A DNA stretch of 64,000 nucleotides from Mycobacteroides abscessus ATCC 19977 (GTDB lineage: Bacteria; Actinomycetota; Actinomycetes; Mycobacteriales; Mycobacteriaceae): positions 4,774,001 through 4,838,000 of the forward strand of contig NC_010397.1 in NCBI RefSeq assembly GCF_000069185.1. Direction: 5' to 3'. The position numbers and the translations under genes are program-made. The notes under the pieces were generated by a model, which did no database searches, had not been told where the DNA came from, and saw only the letters and a list, made by a program, of their open reading frames with translations. This document shows positions 1 through 32,953 of the stretch, piece by piece. Each line of letters starts with the position of its first letter. Within the stretch, counting starts at the first letter, position 1.

Positions 1-910
1 CCAGCCCGAGTCGCGCGTCTTGCGAACGGTCCGCGTCCGCGGCGAGCAGCGCATAGAACGCCGACGGAGTCTGGCTCAGCACGCCGATGCGCTCGTCGAT
101 CAGCAGCGCACGCAACCGATCGGGTGTGCGCACCACTGAATCCGATACCACCACCAACCGGCCACCGTGCAGCAGCGCACCGAAAATCTCCCACACCGAA
201 AAGTCGAAGGCCAACGAATGACACTGCGCCCACCCCTGCCCGGGCACCAGCTCAAGATCGGCGTCGATGGCCTCCAACAACCTCGTCACATTGTGATGGG
301 GAATGGCAACACCTTTCGGCGTGCCGGTGGTGCCCGACGTGTAGATCACATACGCGATGTCACTCCCGCACGGCGCCGACAGCTGCGGACCGTCAGTTTG
401 CGCTGCCCCCGGACCAGACGACACATCATCGATATCGATGATCACCAACCCGCTGCCGCCCAACCGGTCCGCCAGTTCCGCGGTGGTCACCACGACCACC
501 GGCCCGGCATCACACAACACAAACCGCAACCGCGCATCAGGCACCGAAGGATCAATCGGCACATACGCCGCACCCGTCTTCAGCACCCCCATGATCGCCA
601 CCACAGCCTCAACCGACCGCGACAACAACAACGCCACCCGCTGCCCCGGCCCCACCCCATGAGAAATCAACAAGTGCGCCAACCTATTCGACGCCTCATC
701 CAACCCCCGATACGACACCGACCGCCCACCACAACTGACCGCAACAGCCCCCGGATCACGCACCACCTGCTCGGCAAACAACTCAGGAATCGACAGCGAA
801 GGCGCGGACCGCTCCAAGGCCGCTCGATTTCCCCACTCTTCCCACTCAGCGCGTTCGTCGTCATCATCCAGGTCCATCGACAACAACCGCCTGGTCGCAT
901 CGGCCTTCAC
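1..910 (-). CDS. Second NRPS subunit, N-terminal adenylation domain (partial, runs off window)
   Basis: Reads from a GTG at 908-910, two bases after the stop of the upstream NRPS, with a strong GGGGGAGGTG ribosome site inside the end of that gene. Translation begins VKADATRRLLSMDLDDDE, which is the usual linker between condensation and adenylation domains, and then enters an adenylation domain ([46 protein letters not shown]). The protein therefore supplies the A domain of module 7, whose condensation domain lies on the preceding polypeptide. The visible pocket residues (D235, F236, W239, S278 by GrsA numbering) match module 1 of the first subunit, which reads as threonine. The 3' end, and so the remaining modules and the release domain, lie outside the window. 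Long stretches are identical in DNA to the module 1 A domain. Confidence 0.9.
   Translation of the reverse strand, partial: MKADATRRLLSMDLDDDDERAEWEEWGNRAALERSAPSLSIPELFAEQVVRDPGAVAVSCGGRSVSYRGLDEASNRLAHLLISHGVGPGQRVALLLSRSVEAVVAIMGVLKTGAAYVPIDPSVPDARLRFVLCDAGPVVVVTTAELADRLGGSGLVIIDIDDVSSGPGAAQTDGPQLSAPCGSDIAYVIYTSGTTGTPKGVAIPHHNVTRLLEAIDADLELVPGQGWAQCHSLAFDFSVWEIFGALLHGGRLVVVSDSVVRTPDRLRALLIDERIGVLSQTPSAFYALLAADADRSQDARLGL
171..337. repeat. 167-bp direct repeat, copy 1 (A7 domain)
   Basis: Identical base for base to 23249-23415 in the A1 domain. It codes for the core around the FDFS motif and the end of the A3 motif. Confidence 0.9.
460..798. repeat. 339-bp direct repeat, copy 1 (A7 domain)
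   Basis: Identical to 23529-23867 without gaps. It covers the first third of the adenylation domain ([11 protein letters not shown] to [10 protein letters not shown]). Confidence 0.9.
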
Positions 911-912
911 TG

Positions 913-25239
<24,327 letters not shown>

Positions 25240-25256
25240 CGGTCCCCACCCACTGC

Positions 25257-25487
25257 CTACTGCTCAACAGTCCGACCCTGTGCCACCCTCTCGCGCAGAC
25301 TCTTTGGCCGAATGTCCGGCCACTGCTGTTCGATGTTGTCAAGGCAGGCGGCGCGGTCCGCCGCGCCGAAGACGACTCGCCAACCAGCCGGCACATCGAC
25401 AAACGCCGGCCATAGACTGTGTTGCTCCTCATCGTTGACCAAAACGAAAAAGCTGCCATTGTCGTCGTCAAATGGATTGATGCTCAA
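25257..25487 (-). CDS. mbtH: MbtH-like NRPS activator
   Basis: A 76-residue protein with the MbtH signature: [24 protein letters not shown], and WPDIRPKSL near the C-terminus. MbtH proteins bind NRPS adenylation domains and are often needed for their folding and activity. The longest open frame starts further upstream at 25583, but MbtH proteins begin at SINPFDD, so the TTG at 25485-25487 with GGGAGA just upstream is the better start. It ends 17 bases before the giant NRPS gene and is surely its first operon partner. The same arrangement (mbtH followed by the NRPS genes) is known from mycobacterial GPL loci. Confidence 0.93.
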   Translation of the reverse strand: MSINPFDDDNGSFFVLVNDEEQHSLWPAFVDVPAGWRVVFGAADRAACLDNIEQQWPDIRPKSLRERVAQGRTVEQ

Positions 25488-26023
25488 CAGTTCTCCCGAA
25501 ACCATCCACCCAAGATAAGTGGAACCTGTTCTAAAACTAACCGAGAAAACGTCGCCGGTACACGTTTTTAGAGAAATCCCCAATACTTGCTACTGGCCAG
25601 TTACAAATGCCAGACGTCGGCCAGGATTGCCCGGCACGGCCGGCCCGCCAGAGACAAATTGGCTGCTAGTCGTGACCAGACCCCGCGTGAACAGCCTACC
25701 GCCGCGGCCGCGACACAGACGGACCTGGTTGTCTCATAGTTTGCTGTAAGGTTCGTGGCACGCATCGGCCACTACTGGACGAGGTATCCGACGTGACCAG
25801 ATTCTTTGGGCCGCAAGGGTGCCCATCCGGCAGCCCAGCGGGCTCCCAGTGACATGCCCAACCACCGAAAGTGCCCGCACGCCGCCCCCAACACTCGTAC
25901 GGTTGACAAGCACCGCGACGCTTCGGACCGAGTCCTCGTTTAAGACAGGCAAACTCGCGGAAGCTATCGAGGGGTCCGTCGGCTGTGCGCTGTAATACCG
26001 TCTAGTACTTAGGATCACGCATA
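25488..26023. promoter_or_regulatory. Divergent control region between mbtH-NRPS operon and P450
   Basis: A 536-base non-coding stretch separates the minus-strand mbtH-NRPS operon from the plus-strand P450. It must hold promoters for both. A TTGACA is visible around 25903 on the plus strand, and AT-rich TAATAC and TAGTAC elements lie close to the P450 start, with AGGA at 26011-26014. No convincing spaced -35/-10 pair or palindromic operator was recognised. Open frames crossing it (for example 25734-26054 minus) have no recognisable protein character. Confidence 0.45.
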
Positions 26024-27427
26024 GTGAGCAAAACTGCGAAAATCGCACTGCCACCCGGACCTCCGCTGCCTTTGGCGGTGCAGTCCATATTGATGGCGAG
26101 CTACGGCCTACGCTTCCTGGCCGGGTGCCAACGCCGCTACGGCAACATGTTTACATTGCGGATTCCATTGTCGGGCAAGGTTGTATATCTCGCGGATCCC
26201 GCCGATATCAAGACCGTGTACGCGGGCGATCCGCATGTATTTCATTCCGGCGAAGCGCACTGGTTCTTCCGCGGCCTGCTGGGGGACAGCTCTCTATTTG
26301 TCCTTGATGAGGACGAACACCACCATCAGCGGCGACTGCTGATGCCCGCGTTCCATCGCGATGCCGTAGCGCGGCAAGCCACCCAGATGGCCCAGATCGC
26401 TGCCGCAAACATCGCCGAATGGCCGGTCGGGGAGAGCTTTCCCGTTGCTCCCCGTACCACCGACATCACCCTCGAGGTAATCCTGCGAACAGTCATCGGC
26501 GCATCCGATCCAGTACGGCTGGCCGCGCTGCGCAAGGTCGTGCCGCGTCTGCTCTACATGAAGCCATGGGAAACACCGGCGATCACCAATCCGGGCCTGC
26601 GGCGCTACTGGCCATGGACAGCGGTGGGGCGTCGGATGGCCGAGACCGACGCCCTGCTCTACGCGGAGATTGCCGAACGTCGTGCTGACCCAAACCTGAC
26701 CGAGCGAACCGACGTGCTGGCCATGCTCGTGCGCGCCACCGATGACGACGGACGCACCATGTCAGACCAAGAACTGCGTGACCACCTTTTGACCTCCATC
26801 GCTGCGGGTCATGAGACCACCGCGACGGCACTGTCGTGGGTACTGGAACGTCTCACCCGCCATCCGGATGCGCTCCTCAAGGCCGCACAGGCCGCGGAGG
26901 CAAGCGCGGCGGGCGACCCGGCCGGCGACGAGTACCTTGACGCCGTGGTGAAGGAGACCCTGCGGATCCGTCCGGTGATCTTCAGCTCTGGCAGAGTTCT
27001 CAAGGAATCTGTAGAAGTGGGCGGCTATCAACTACCGGTAGGGATCATGGTCGACCCGGCGATCGGACTGGTGCATGCGAGCGGCGCGGTCTACCCCGAC
27101 CCGGCACGATTCGACCCCGATCGGATGGTTGGCACCACGTTGAGCCCCACCACCTGGCTACCGTTCGGCGGCGGCAACCGCCGTTGCCTGGGTGCCACCT
27201 TCGCGATGGTCGAGATACGCGTTGTACTGCGCGAAATCCTGCGGCGCGTGGAGCTGAATACCACCACTGCTCCCGATGAGAAGCAGCAAGCCAAGCACGT
27301 CACCTTCGTACCGCATCGCGGCGGTTCCATCAGCGTGCGCGCGATCAGGACCTGCGCGCCCGCGGTCACGCCGACATGCCCCGCCGACGTACACGGCACC
27401 GGTCAGGCGCGGGATCCGCAGCGATAG
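26024..27427 (+). CDS. Cytochrome P450 of the lipopeptide locus
   Basis: A 467-residue P450 of the mycobacterial CYP135/138-like kind. Visible hallmarks are the I-helix AGHETTAT near residue 260, the K-helix ExxR in KETLR near 310, and the haem loop FGGGNRRCLG with the cysteine ligand near 387. GTG start at 26024 with AGGA nine bases upstream. It faces away from the NRPS operon, and its last 25 bases overlap tail-to-tail with the glycosyltransferase at 27403. P450s need a ferredoxin partner, and none is encoded next to it. A hydroxylation of the acyl chain or of an amino-acid side chain of the lipopeptide is inferred from position only; GPL acyl chains carry a 3-hydroxyl or 3-methoxyl group. 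The precise substrate cannot be read from the sequence. Confidence 0.9.
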   Translation: MSKTAKIALPPGPPLPLAVQSILMASYGLRFLAGCQRRYGNMFTLRIPLSGKVVYLADPADIKTVYAGDPHVFHSGEAHWFFRGLLGDSSLFVLDEDEHHHQRRLLMPAFHRDAVARQATQMAQIAAANIAEWPVGESFPVAPRTTDITLEVILRTVIGASDPVRLAALRKVVPRLLYMKPWETPAITNPGLRRYWPWTAVGRRMAETDALLYAEIAERRADPNLTERTDVLAMLVRATDDDGRTMSDQELRDHLLTSIAAGHETTATALSWVLERLTRHPDALLKAAQAAEASAAGDPAGDEYLDAVVKETLRIRPVIFSSGRVLKESVEVGGYQLPVGIMVDPAIGLVHASGAVYPDPARFDPDRMVGTTLSPTTWLPFGGGNRRCLGATFAMVEIRVVLREILRRVELNTTTAPDEKQQAKHVTFVPHRGGSISVRAIRTCAPAVTPTCPADVHGTGQARDPQR

Positions 27428-28680
27428 GAAGCGGCCAGGCCCTCCACAAGGTCGGCCGTCTTCGTCACGCTTTCGATGGGCTTCGTCATATGAGTGGCCA
27501 GTTCGCGCGCCCTGGCCGCACACTGCGGATCAAGAATGGCGCGCAGATCCGATGTCAAGGTCTTCACGGTTGTACTCGAGAAGCGCCGGGTAGTCCCGAC
27601 TTTCAATTCTTTGATGCGTCTGCCCCACAGCGTCTGATCCAGGTCCGTGGACAAGATCAACGTAGGCGCCCCGGCACGCAGACCCGCGGCGGTGGTGCCT
27701 GTGCCGCCGTGGTGGACAACCGCACGGCACTTCGGAAAGGCCGCCGAATAGTTCATCGCGTGCACGATTTTGATGTTCTCGGCATCGGGCGCATCGCCGA
27801 AGCCTGATCCGGCCGAGCAGACCAGGGCTCGCTCGCCCAACTGTGCGCACGCAGCGCTGATCATGGCGAACGTCTGATCGGCGGACTCGACGGGCAGACT
27901 GCCGAAACCGAAGAAGATGGGCGGTGTCCCGGAAGCGATCCATCCGGCGACCTCCTCATCGAAATCCGTTGGTAAATCCAGTGTCAACGCGCCGACAAAG
28001 GGCCGATTGGAGGAGAACCCGCCCCATTCTGTGGCCAGCCCCGGAAAGCACATCCCGTCATAGGCCTGAATCTCCAGCGCCCGTCGCTCGGTGATTCTCC
28101 ACGGTGACGGCTTGGTGGCCCTCGGAAGCCTCAGCTCCTCGCGCTGCACACGCTCAACCTTCTTCGCGTTCTGCCATGCCAACCATTCCCCCGCTTTCAT
28201 GGCCGAGCGGCCGAGCCGAGCGGGCAAAAAAGGCACGAACTGACCGTTGGACCGCAGTGGGAAGAGATGCAATGTAGCCAGCGGAATGTCGTGGTACTCC
28301 GCGACATTGCCTGCGGCATCCTCGAAGTTGACGCCGGTGAAGAGCAAGTCGGCTCCCTCCGCCAACGACGTCAGCGTCCCGACGATGTCCTTCCAGCACA
28401 GCAGAAAGGGCTCGACCACTTCACGCCGCTTCTCGATCAGTTCCTGGACTCTCCAGAAGTTTCTGAAGAAATGTGTCCAGAATTCGCGATGCGCGTCAAG
28501 GACGTTCCGCAGATCAGGTCCGTACGGTACCGCGGTCGGCCCGGCAGCCTCGACGAATCCAATCAAGTCCGGCGGAACGGCCATACACACGTCGTGCCCC
28601 CGGCGGATGAGCTCACGGCCGACAGCCGCGCACGGCTCGATATCACCACGGGTCCCGTAGCTGGCCAACACAAATTTCAT
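27403..28680 (-). CDS. UGT-type glycosyltransferase (GPL Gtf-like), copy A
   Basis: A 425-residue GT-B fold enzyme of family GT1, similar in layout to the GPL glycosyltransferases and sterol glucosyltransferases. The N-terminal GTRGDIEP loop (residues 10-17) and the C-terminal nucleotide-sugar signature VVHHGGTGTTAAGLRAGAP (about 318-336), followed by DLDQTLWGRRI, are present. It should transfer a sugar, by GPL analogy a 6-deoxyhexose, to a hydroxyl of the peptide such as threonine. ATG with AGGAAG seven bases upstream. It lies 39 bases after its tandem paralogue at 28720 and is probably co-transcribed with it. The acceptor position and sugar identity are not readable. Confidence 0.9.
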   Translation of the reverse strand: MKFVLASYGTRGDIEPCAAVGRELIRRGHDVCMAVPPDLIGFVEAAGPTAVPYGPDLRNVLDAHREFWTHFFRNFWRVQELIEKRREVVEPFLLCWKDIVGTLTSLAEGADLLFTGVNFEDAAGNVAEYHDIPLATLHLFPLRSNGQFVPFLPARLGRSAMKAGEWLAWQNAKKVERVQREELRLPRATKPSPWRITERRALEIQAYDGMCFPGLATEWGGFSSNRPFVGALTLDLPTDFDEEVAGWIASGTPPIFFGFGSLPVESADQTFAMISAACAQLGERALVCSAGSGFGDAPDAENIKIVHAMNYSAAFPKCRAVVHHGGTGTTAAGLRAGAPTLILSTDLDQTLWGRRIKELKVGTTRRFSSTTVKTLTSDLRAILDPQCAARARELATHMTKPIESVTKTADLVEGLAASYRCGSRA

Positions 28681-28719
28681 CGCGGCTTCCTGCCTGTCAC
28701 ATCCATGCGTGTTCGGCCG

Positions 28720-30000
28720 TCAATCGGCCCTACGCACACGAGCGAAGTTCTCCAGCAGATCAGCGGCGGTTACGGGACTTTCGGCTGGTTTGGTCATGCG
28801 GGTTGCCACTTCACGGGCCCGCGCCACACACTGCGGATCCAAGATGCTGCGCAGGTCCGCGACCAAGGTCCTCTCTGTGGAAGCCGAGAATCGTCGGGCG
28901 GTGCCTACCTTCAATCGCTTCACGCGCGCCCCCCACAGTGTTTGATCAAGGTCAGTGGACAGCACCAGCGTAGGAACACCCGCGCGCAGGCTGGCCGCAG
29001 TGGTACCCGCACCGCCATGGTGCACTACCGCCTTGCACGCTGGAAATATTGTCGAATAGTTCATCGCGGCAACTACTTTGACATTCTCAACATGACGAAC
29101 CTGGCTGAAATCACTGCCGCCGGCGCACAGCAAGGCGCGCTCACCCAGTTGGTCGCAGGCGGCACTGATCATGGCAAGAGTCCTATCCGCGGACTCGACG
29201 GGCATACTGCCGAATCCAAAACAGATCGGCGGTGCCCCGGCGGCAATCCATGCGGCGACCTCGTCATCGGAAGCCGTCGGTAGGTCCAAAGTCAACGCCC
29301 CGACAAATGGCCGTAGCCCCCCGAATTCCGCCCATTCGGCAGCCAATCCCGGCATGCAGGCTTCGTCGTACGCCTGGATTTCCAGCGATCCGCGCTCGGT
29401 GATCCGCCACGGTGACGGTTTGGTGGCCTTCGGCAGGCCCAACTCGCGTCGCTGAGGATCCTCAAGCTTCTTGAACAGCGGCCAACCGAGCCACTCCGAC
29501 AGCTTCATGATGGACCGGCCCACTCGCGCCGGCATACCCGGAACCAACTGTCCATTTGCCCGTATCGGAAACACATGAAGCGTGGCGAACGGGAGGCCGT
29601 AGAACTCCGCGACATTGCCGGCCGATTCCTCTCCGAGGACCCCGGTGAAGAGCAGATCAGCATCCTTGGCCTGCGACCTCAGCGTCGAACTGACCTCCTG
29701 CCAGCACTGCGTGAGAAACCGCCAGTCCTCACGCAACAGTTCCTTGAGATCCCGGATTCGCCAGAAATTTCTCCAGAAGTTGCGCAGGAATCGCGACCAG
29801 AAATCGCGGTTCACGTCCTGCCAGACCCGCACATCCGGTCCGCATGCCACCGCGGCAAGCCCGGCCTCCTCCGCGAAGCCGACCAGGTCGGGTGGAACGA
29901 CCATGCGCACATCATGTCCGCGGCGCAACAGCTCTCGGCCGACGGCAACACCAGGCTCGACATCACCACGTGTTCCATAAAATGAGAGTACGAATTTCAT
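28720..30000 (-). CDS. UGT-type glycosyltransferase (GPL Gtf-like), copy B
   Basis: Tandem paralogue of the neighbouring glycosyltransferase. Both share KFVLxxYGTRGD at the N-terminus, TKPSPWRITER in the middle, RPFVGALTLDLPT, and the HHGGxGTTAAxLRAG donor loop. The open frame extends to 30081, but alignment with the paralogue places the start at the ATG at 30000, giving 426 residues. An AAGGG lies 14 bases upstream. Two related but diverged enzymes side by side suggest two glycosylation sites or a disaccharide. The predicted threonines at positions 1 and 7 of the peptide are natural candidates, which is inference. It belongs to a minus-strand run with the methyltransferase at 30146. Confidence 0.88.
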   Translation of the reverse strand: MKFVLSFYGTRGDVEPGVAVGRELLRRGHDVRMVVPPDLVGFAEEAGLAAVACGPDVRVWQDVNRDFWSRFLRNFWRNFWRIRDLKELLREDWRFLTQCWQEVSSTLRSQAKDADLLFTGVLGEESAGNVAEFYGLPFATLHVFPIRANGQLVPGMPARVGRSIMKLSEWLGWPLFKKLEDPQRRELGLPKATKPSPWRITERGSLEIQAYDEACMPGLAAEWAEFGGLRPFVGALTLDLPTASDDEVAAWIAAGAPPICFGFGSMPVESADRTLAMISAACDQLGERALLCAGGSDFSQVRHVENVKVVAAMNYSTIFPACKAVVHHGGAGTTAASLRAGVPTLVLSTDLDQTLWGARVKRLKVGTARRFSASTERTLVADLRSILDPQCVARAREVATRMTKPAESPVTAADLLENFARVRRAD

Positions 30001-30145
30001 CGCGGATCTCAGCCCTTCACTTCCCCGGTTTCTGCGGAATGAAAGCGGGAGCCTCGCCACGGCTCGACCGCCCGGCAGCATAACTCGGCGCTCACGCTAT
30101 TATCTTGAAATCCAAGAGATTTGGGCAGATCGTTCAGTTCTCACC

Positions 30146-31126
30146 TCATTTGACACGGAGGACAAACCCGGTCTGGTCACCGCGGTGCTGCTGATTGAGC
30201 CTCTTCGCGCGCTTCTCCCATTCCCAGATCTGCTTGGGCCGGAACATCGTAAGGATCTTGGGATCGGTCACCGGAACGTCGGCCCGATACGCTTCACTCC
30301 CCGTGAATTGGCCAAATGTCGAATCATCAAATGCCCGCAAGACACGCAGACCGGCTCGCTCCGCGGCCAGCGCCATTCCCCGTCTCGACGGTATGACCAT
30401 GTGCCGGGGAGCATCCGCCTGCACCCAATCGGCCCCGTAGACCGACCATGCTTCCGATGACGTAGTTGGCACGCGGGCCAGACACATGCCTCCGGTAGTA
30501 AGTTTGCGGGCCGCAATCTGAAGCGTCGACACCGGATCAGGCATGTGTTCGAGCGAGTGATTGAACATGACGAGATCGAATTCGCCTGTCACTTCGCCCA
30601 AATACCTCCGCAGCAGCGGTATGCCTTCACGCGATTGACCATCCGCCGCGATGAACGGATCGGCACCTAGTAGGCTGCTGAATCCGACTCGCGCGAGCCT
30701 GTCCAACAATGCGCCGCTGCCGCAGCCGACATCCAGGATTCGCGCGTCGCGTCCGATTCCAAGCTCGGCAAGCATGTTCACGGCATCCCCACCCAGGAGC
30801 ACCCGGAAGATGCCCTCTGGTATCGGTCTCGACATAAGCGCTCCGAATACCCTTCCGCCGCCGTCTAATTTCCGGCGGTCGCGCTGTGTGACCAACCATT
30901 GAAGAGCGCTTGGCTGTCCCGAGCCGTTGTGGGAGTAGTAGGTCGCCGGATAATGACGCATGAGATCTTCGCCCTCGAGCACATTCACGATCTGCAAGGT
31001 GTCGCACGCCGAGCAGCTGAAGTACTCGAACACCTCTCGAGTGCCAAACATCATCTCGCGGATCTCGAGCCGTGGGTGTGGGCCAGCCGCGCGGCATAGC
31101 CGGCATTCACTGGTAACGGCCATCAT
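30146..31126 (-). CDS. SAM-dependent methyltransferase with N-terminal zinc ribbon
   Basis: A 326-residue class I methyltransferase. Cysteines 8, 11, 38 and 41 form two CxxC knuckles of a small zinc ribbon. The Rossmann motif ILDVGCGSGALLD follows at about 128-140 and FNHSLEHMPDP supplies the motif II/III region. This layout is typical of enzymes acting on sugars in nucleotide-sugar or surface-glycan pathways, so methylation of a deoxysugar or of the glycosylated lipopeptide is likely. It heads the minus-strand run methyltransferase, glycosyltransferase B, glycosyltransferase A. Two adjacent ATG codons (31126 and 31123) could start it. The gap of 145 bases to the next gene may hold another promoter. 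Confidence 0.85.
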   Translation of the reverse strand: MMAVTSECRLCRAAGPHPRLEIREMMFGTREVFEYFSCSACDTLQIVNVLEGEDLMRHYPATYYSHNGSGQPSALQWLVTQRDRRKLDGGGRVFGALMSRPIPEGIFRVLLGGDAVNMLAELGIGRDARILDVGCGSGALLDRLARVGFSSLLGADPFIAADGQSREGIPLLRRYLGEVTGEFDLVMFNHSLEHMPDPVSTLQIAARKLTTGGMCLARVPTTSSEAWSVYGADWVQADAPRHMVIPSRRGMALAAERAGLRVLRAFDDSTFGQFTGSEAYRADVPVTDPKILTMFRPKQIWEWEKRAKRLNQQHRGDQTGFVLRVK

Positions 31127-31201
31127 TCAGATATCCGCGGGCTGAGGACCGTGCGCCACAGGACAACCTTCAAAGGAACCACGGATCACGAACCTACCGC
31201 G

Positions 31202-31207
31202 TAGTGT
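31202..31207 (+). promoter_or_regulatory. Putative -10 (TAGTGT) of the first GAP gene, leaderless start
   Basis: TAGTGT lies exactly eight bases before a GTG that begins the typical GAP N-terminus. The same hexamer at the same spacing precedes the second GAP gene. Leaderless transcripts starting at GTG or ATG are common in mycobacteria. No clear -35 is seen. Confidence 0.5.
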
Positions 31208-31215
31208 GTCCGAAC

Positions 31216-32004
31216 GTGTGGGGATCGGTACTGGCTCTCGTGGTACTCGTGGCCCTCAATCCCATCCGCCTCGGCATTACCCTTCTGGTGATCTCCCGAC
31301 CCAAGCCAGTGCCGAACCTGCTCGTCTATTGGGCCGGTTGCCTCATTGGTTGCATTCCCGCCGTGGTGTTGCCACTGACGCTGTTACATGTCACACCGGT
31401 GTTCAGGTCGTTCGCCGAGGGCGTCGCGATCAGCCCCACCATCCGCCACATTCAGGTCGGCATGGGACTGCTCGCGCTCTCTGTGGCCGTTCTGATAGCG
31501 ACACGTCCACTGCTTCGGCAGCGTCAGTACCACATGGCCATCAGCGGAAACGTGCCCCCCACAGATGCGGATTCACCGGCACCAAATCCCCTGTCGCGGC
31601 TACTGGGTCATGCCGACGACGACACGTCCCAAGACCGCTCGCCTTTCAGGCGGATGCTCAACCGCGCCACCTTCGCGTGGGAGACCGGATCCCTCTGGGT
31701 CGCATTCGCGATCGGCCTACTACTCGGCGGCATCGAACCGGACGCCGGTCTATTTCTCATCGCCATCCTGGTGACCTCTGGCGCAAACACCGCGACCCAA
31801 ATCATCGTCGCCGCGGTATTCGCGCTCGGAGTACTGGCAATCGTCGAACTCACCTTGATCAGCTACCTGGTCGCACCGACGAAAACTCACGCTGTCGTTC
31901 AGCGTGTGCATGACTGGGCGCTGACCCATCGCCGAAAAATTCTGATCGCCATGTGCATGGTGGCTGGGATATCACTTCTGATCCATGGACTCGGTGGGAT
32001 CTGA
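31216..32004 (+). CDS. gap: GAP-family integral membrane protein, copy 1
   Basis: About 262 residues with six hydrophobic segments (near 1-20, 28-52, 75-97, 140-160, 170-195 and 235-255). The N-terminal pattern of membrane helix, NPIRLG and SRPKPVPNLL is typical of the GAP (GPL-addressing protein) family. These proteins are needed for moving GPLs to the mycobacterial surface. The open frame starts at 31204, but GTG at 31216 (WGSVLALVV) follows a TAGTGT box by eight bases, matches the paralogue and is preferred. It lies upstream of a second GAP gene on the same strand. A role in export of the lipopeptide with the MmpL pair is inferred. Confidence 0.85.
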   Translation: MWGSVLALVVLVALNPIRLGITLLVISRPKPVPNLLVYWAGCLIGCIPAVVLPLTLLHVTPVFRSFAEGVAISPTIRHIQVGMGLLALSVAVLIATRPLLRQRQYHMAISGNVPPTDADSPAPNPLSRLLGHADDDTSQDRSPFRRMLNRATFAWETGSLWVAFAIGLLLGGIEPDAGLFLIAILVTSGANTATQIIVAAVFALGVLAIVELTLISYLVAPTKTHAVVQRVHDWALTHRRKILIAMCMVAGISLLIHGLGGI

Positions 32005-32123
32005 CACCCCATCGCCTGATGCCAAGGCGAAAACCATTCGGACACAACGGTTCGCCAGATCACCGATTGGTATTGCTGCCCGCATTGGTTGTGAATTCCC
32101 CCAAGAAAACGCGCCCGTCTCGG

Positions 32124-32129
32124 TAGTGT
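32124..32129 (+). promoter_or_regulatory. Putative -10 (TAGTGT) of the second GAP gene, leaderless start
   Basis: TAGTGT is followed by eight bases and then GTG TGG GG, the same arrangement as in front of the first GAP gene. It suggests separate transcription of the second paralogue. Confidence 0.5.
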
Positions 32130-32137
32130 TCGGGCCC

Positions 32138-32917
32138 GTGTGGGGTCTACTGCTCGCGATGGCGATCATGTTCGCGGTCAATCCGGTACTGCTCGCCGTC
32201 ATCGTCCTGATGATCTCACGGCCGCGACCAGTGCAGAACCTGGCGGCTTATTGGCTCGGGAGCATGATCGTGAGCCTCGCAGGTCTTTTGGTGCCGTTGG
32301 CGGTCCTACACGTCGCACCGTCGTTCCGTTCCTTTGTGGAAAACATGGCCGTACCGGGCAGCAATGTCACCACCCGCGTGGTGAACCTCGGGATGGGTCT
32401 TCTCATGCTCTCGATCGCCACACTGCTCGCCGTGCGCGCGCTTCGCGAGCGCACCCACATACCGGTGGCAGCGAGCAACGTGCCCACCGTTGACTCCGAG
32501 AAACCTCGTCCCATCACGTCACCGTTCGGAGTCTCCAGTAACTCCGGGGTAGCGGCCGGCTCGATATTTCGGCGCGTACTACGCCATCTGCAAATTGCCT
32601 GGGAACAGGGCGCTTTATGGGTCGCATTCGTGTTCGGTCTCTGCGGACTTCCCCCGCCGATGCTGGTCATCTTCGTACTCACGCCCGTAGTGGCATCCGG
32701 CTCCACGATAGGAACACAGATCATTGCCGTCATCGCGTTTGTCTTCGGGATGTTTACGGTGGCCGAACTCACCCTCATCTGCTATCTGATCGCACCCGCG
32801 AGAACGATTGCGGTACTCCAACCACTACATGACTGGGCACTGGCCCACCGACGACAGATGCTGATCACCATCTTCTCGATCGCGGGAATCATCCAGGTGA
32901 TCAACGGCGTGGCCTGA
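32138..32917 (+). CDS. gap: GAP-family integral membrane protein, copy 2
   Basis: About 259 residues, paralogous to its upstream neighbour: WGLLLAMAIMFAVNP at the start, ISRPRPVQNLAAYWLG, a variable hydrophilic stretch in the middle, and HDWALAHRRQML before the last helix. The longest frame begins at 31985 inside the previous gene and would add a polar 51-residue leader unlike other GAP proteins. The GTG at 32138 eight bases after TAGTGT is chosen instead. Two GAPs in one locus may work as a pair, or each may serve one of the two MmpL proteins; neither is shown by the sequence. The gene ends next to a convergent sulfotransferase gene. Confidence 0.85.
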   Translation: MWGLLLAMAIMFAVNPVLLAVIVLMISRPRPVQNLAAYWLGSMIVSLAGLLVPLAVLHVAPSFRSFVENMAVPGSNVTTRVVNLGMGLLMLSIATLLAVRALRERTHIPVAASNVPTVDSEKPRPITSPFGVSSNSGVAAGSIFRRVLRHLQIAWEQGALWVAFVFGLCGLPPPMLVIFVLTPVVASGSTIGTQIIAVIAFVFGMFTVAELTLICYLIAPARTIAVLQPLHDWALAHRRQMLITIFSIAGIIQVINGVA

Positions 32918-32953
32918 ACCGCTAACGCGTAGTAGAGCCGACTTGTTCAGGCC
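32911..32953. terminator. Possible bidirectional terminator hairpin
   Basis: A perfect 9-base inverted repeat, GGCCTGAAC at 32911-32919 and GTTCAGGCC at 32945-32953, with a 25-base loop. It spans the stop codons of the two convergent genes. There is no U-tract, which is usual in mycobacteria. Confidence 0.4.

Noticed and set aside
25734..26054. Minus-strand 106-residue frame upstream of the P450
   Set aside because: No recognisable family and no ribosome site; it overlaps the P450 start and covers the expected promoter region.
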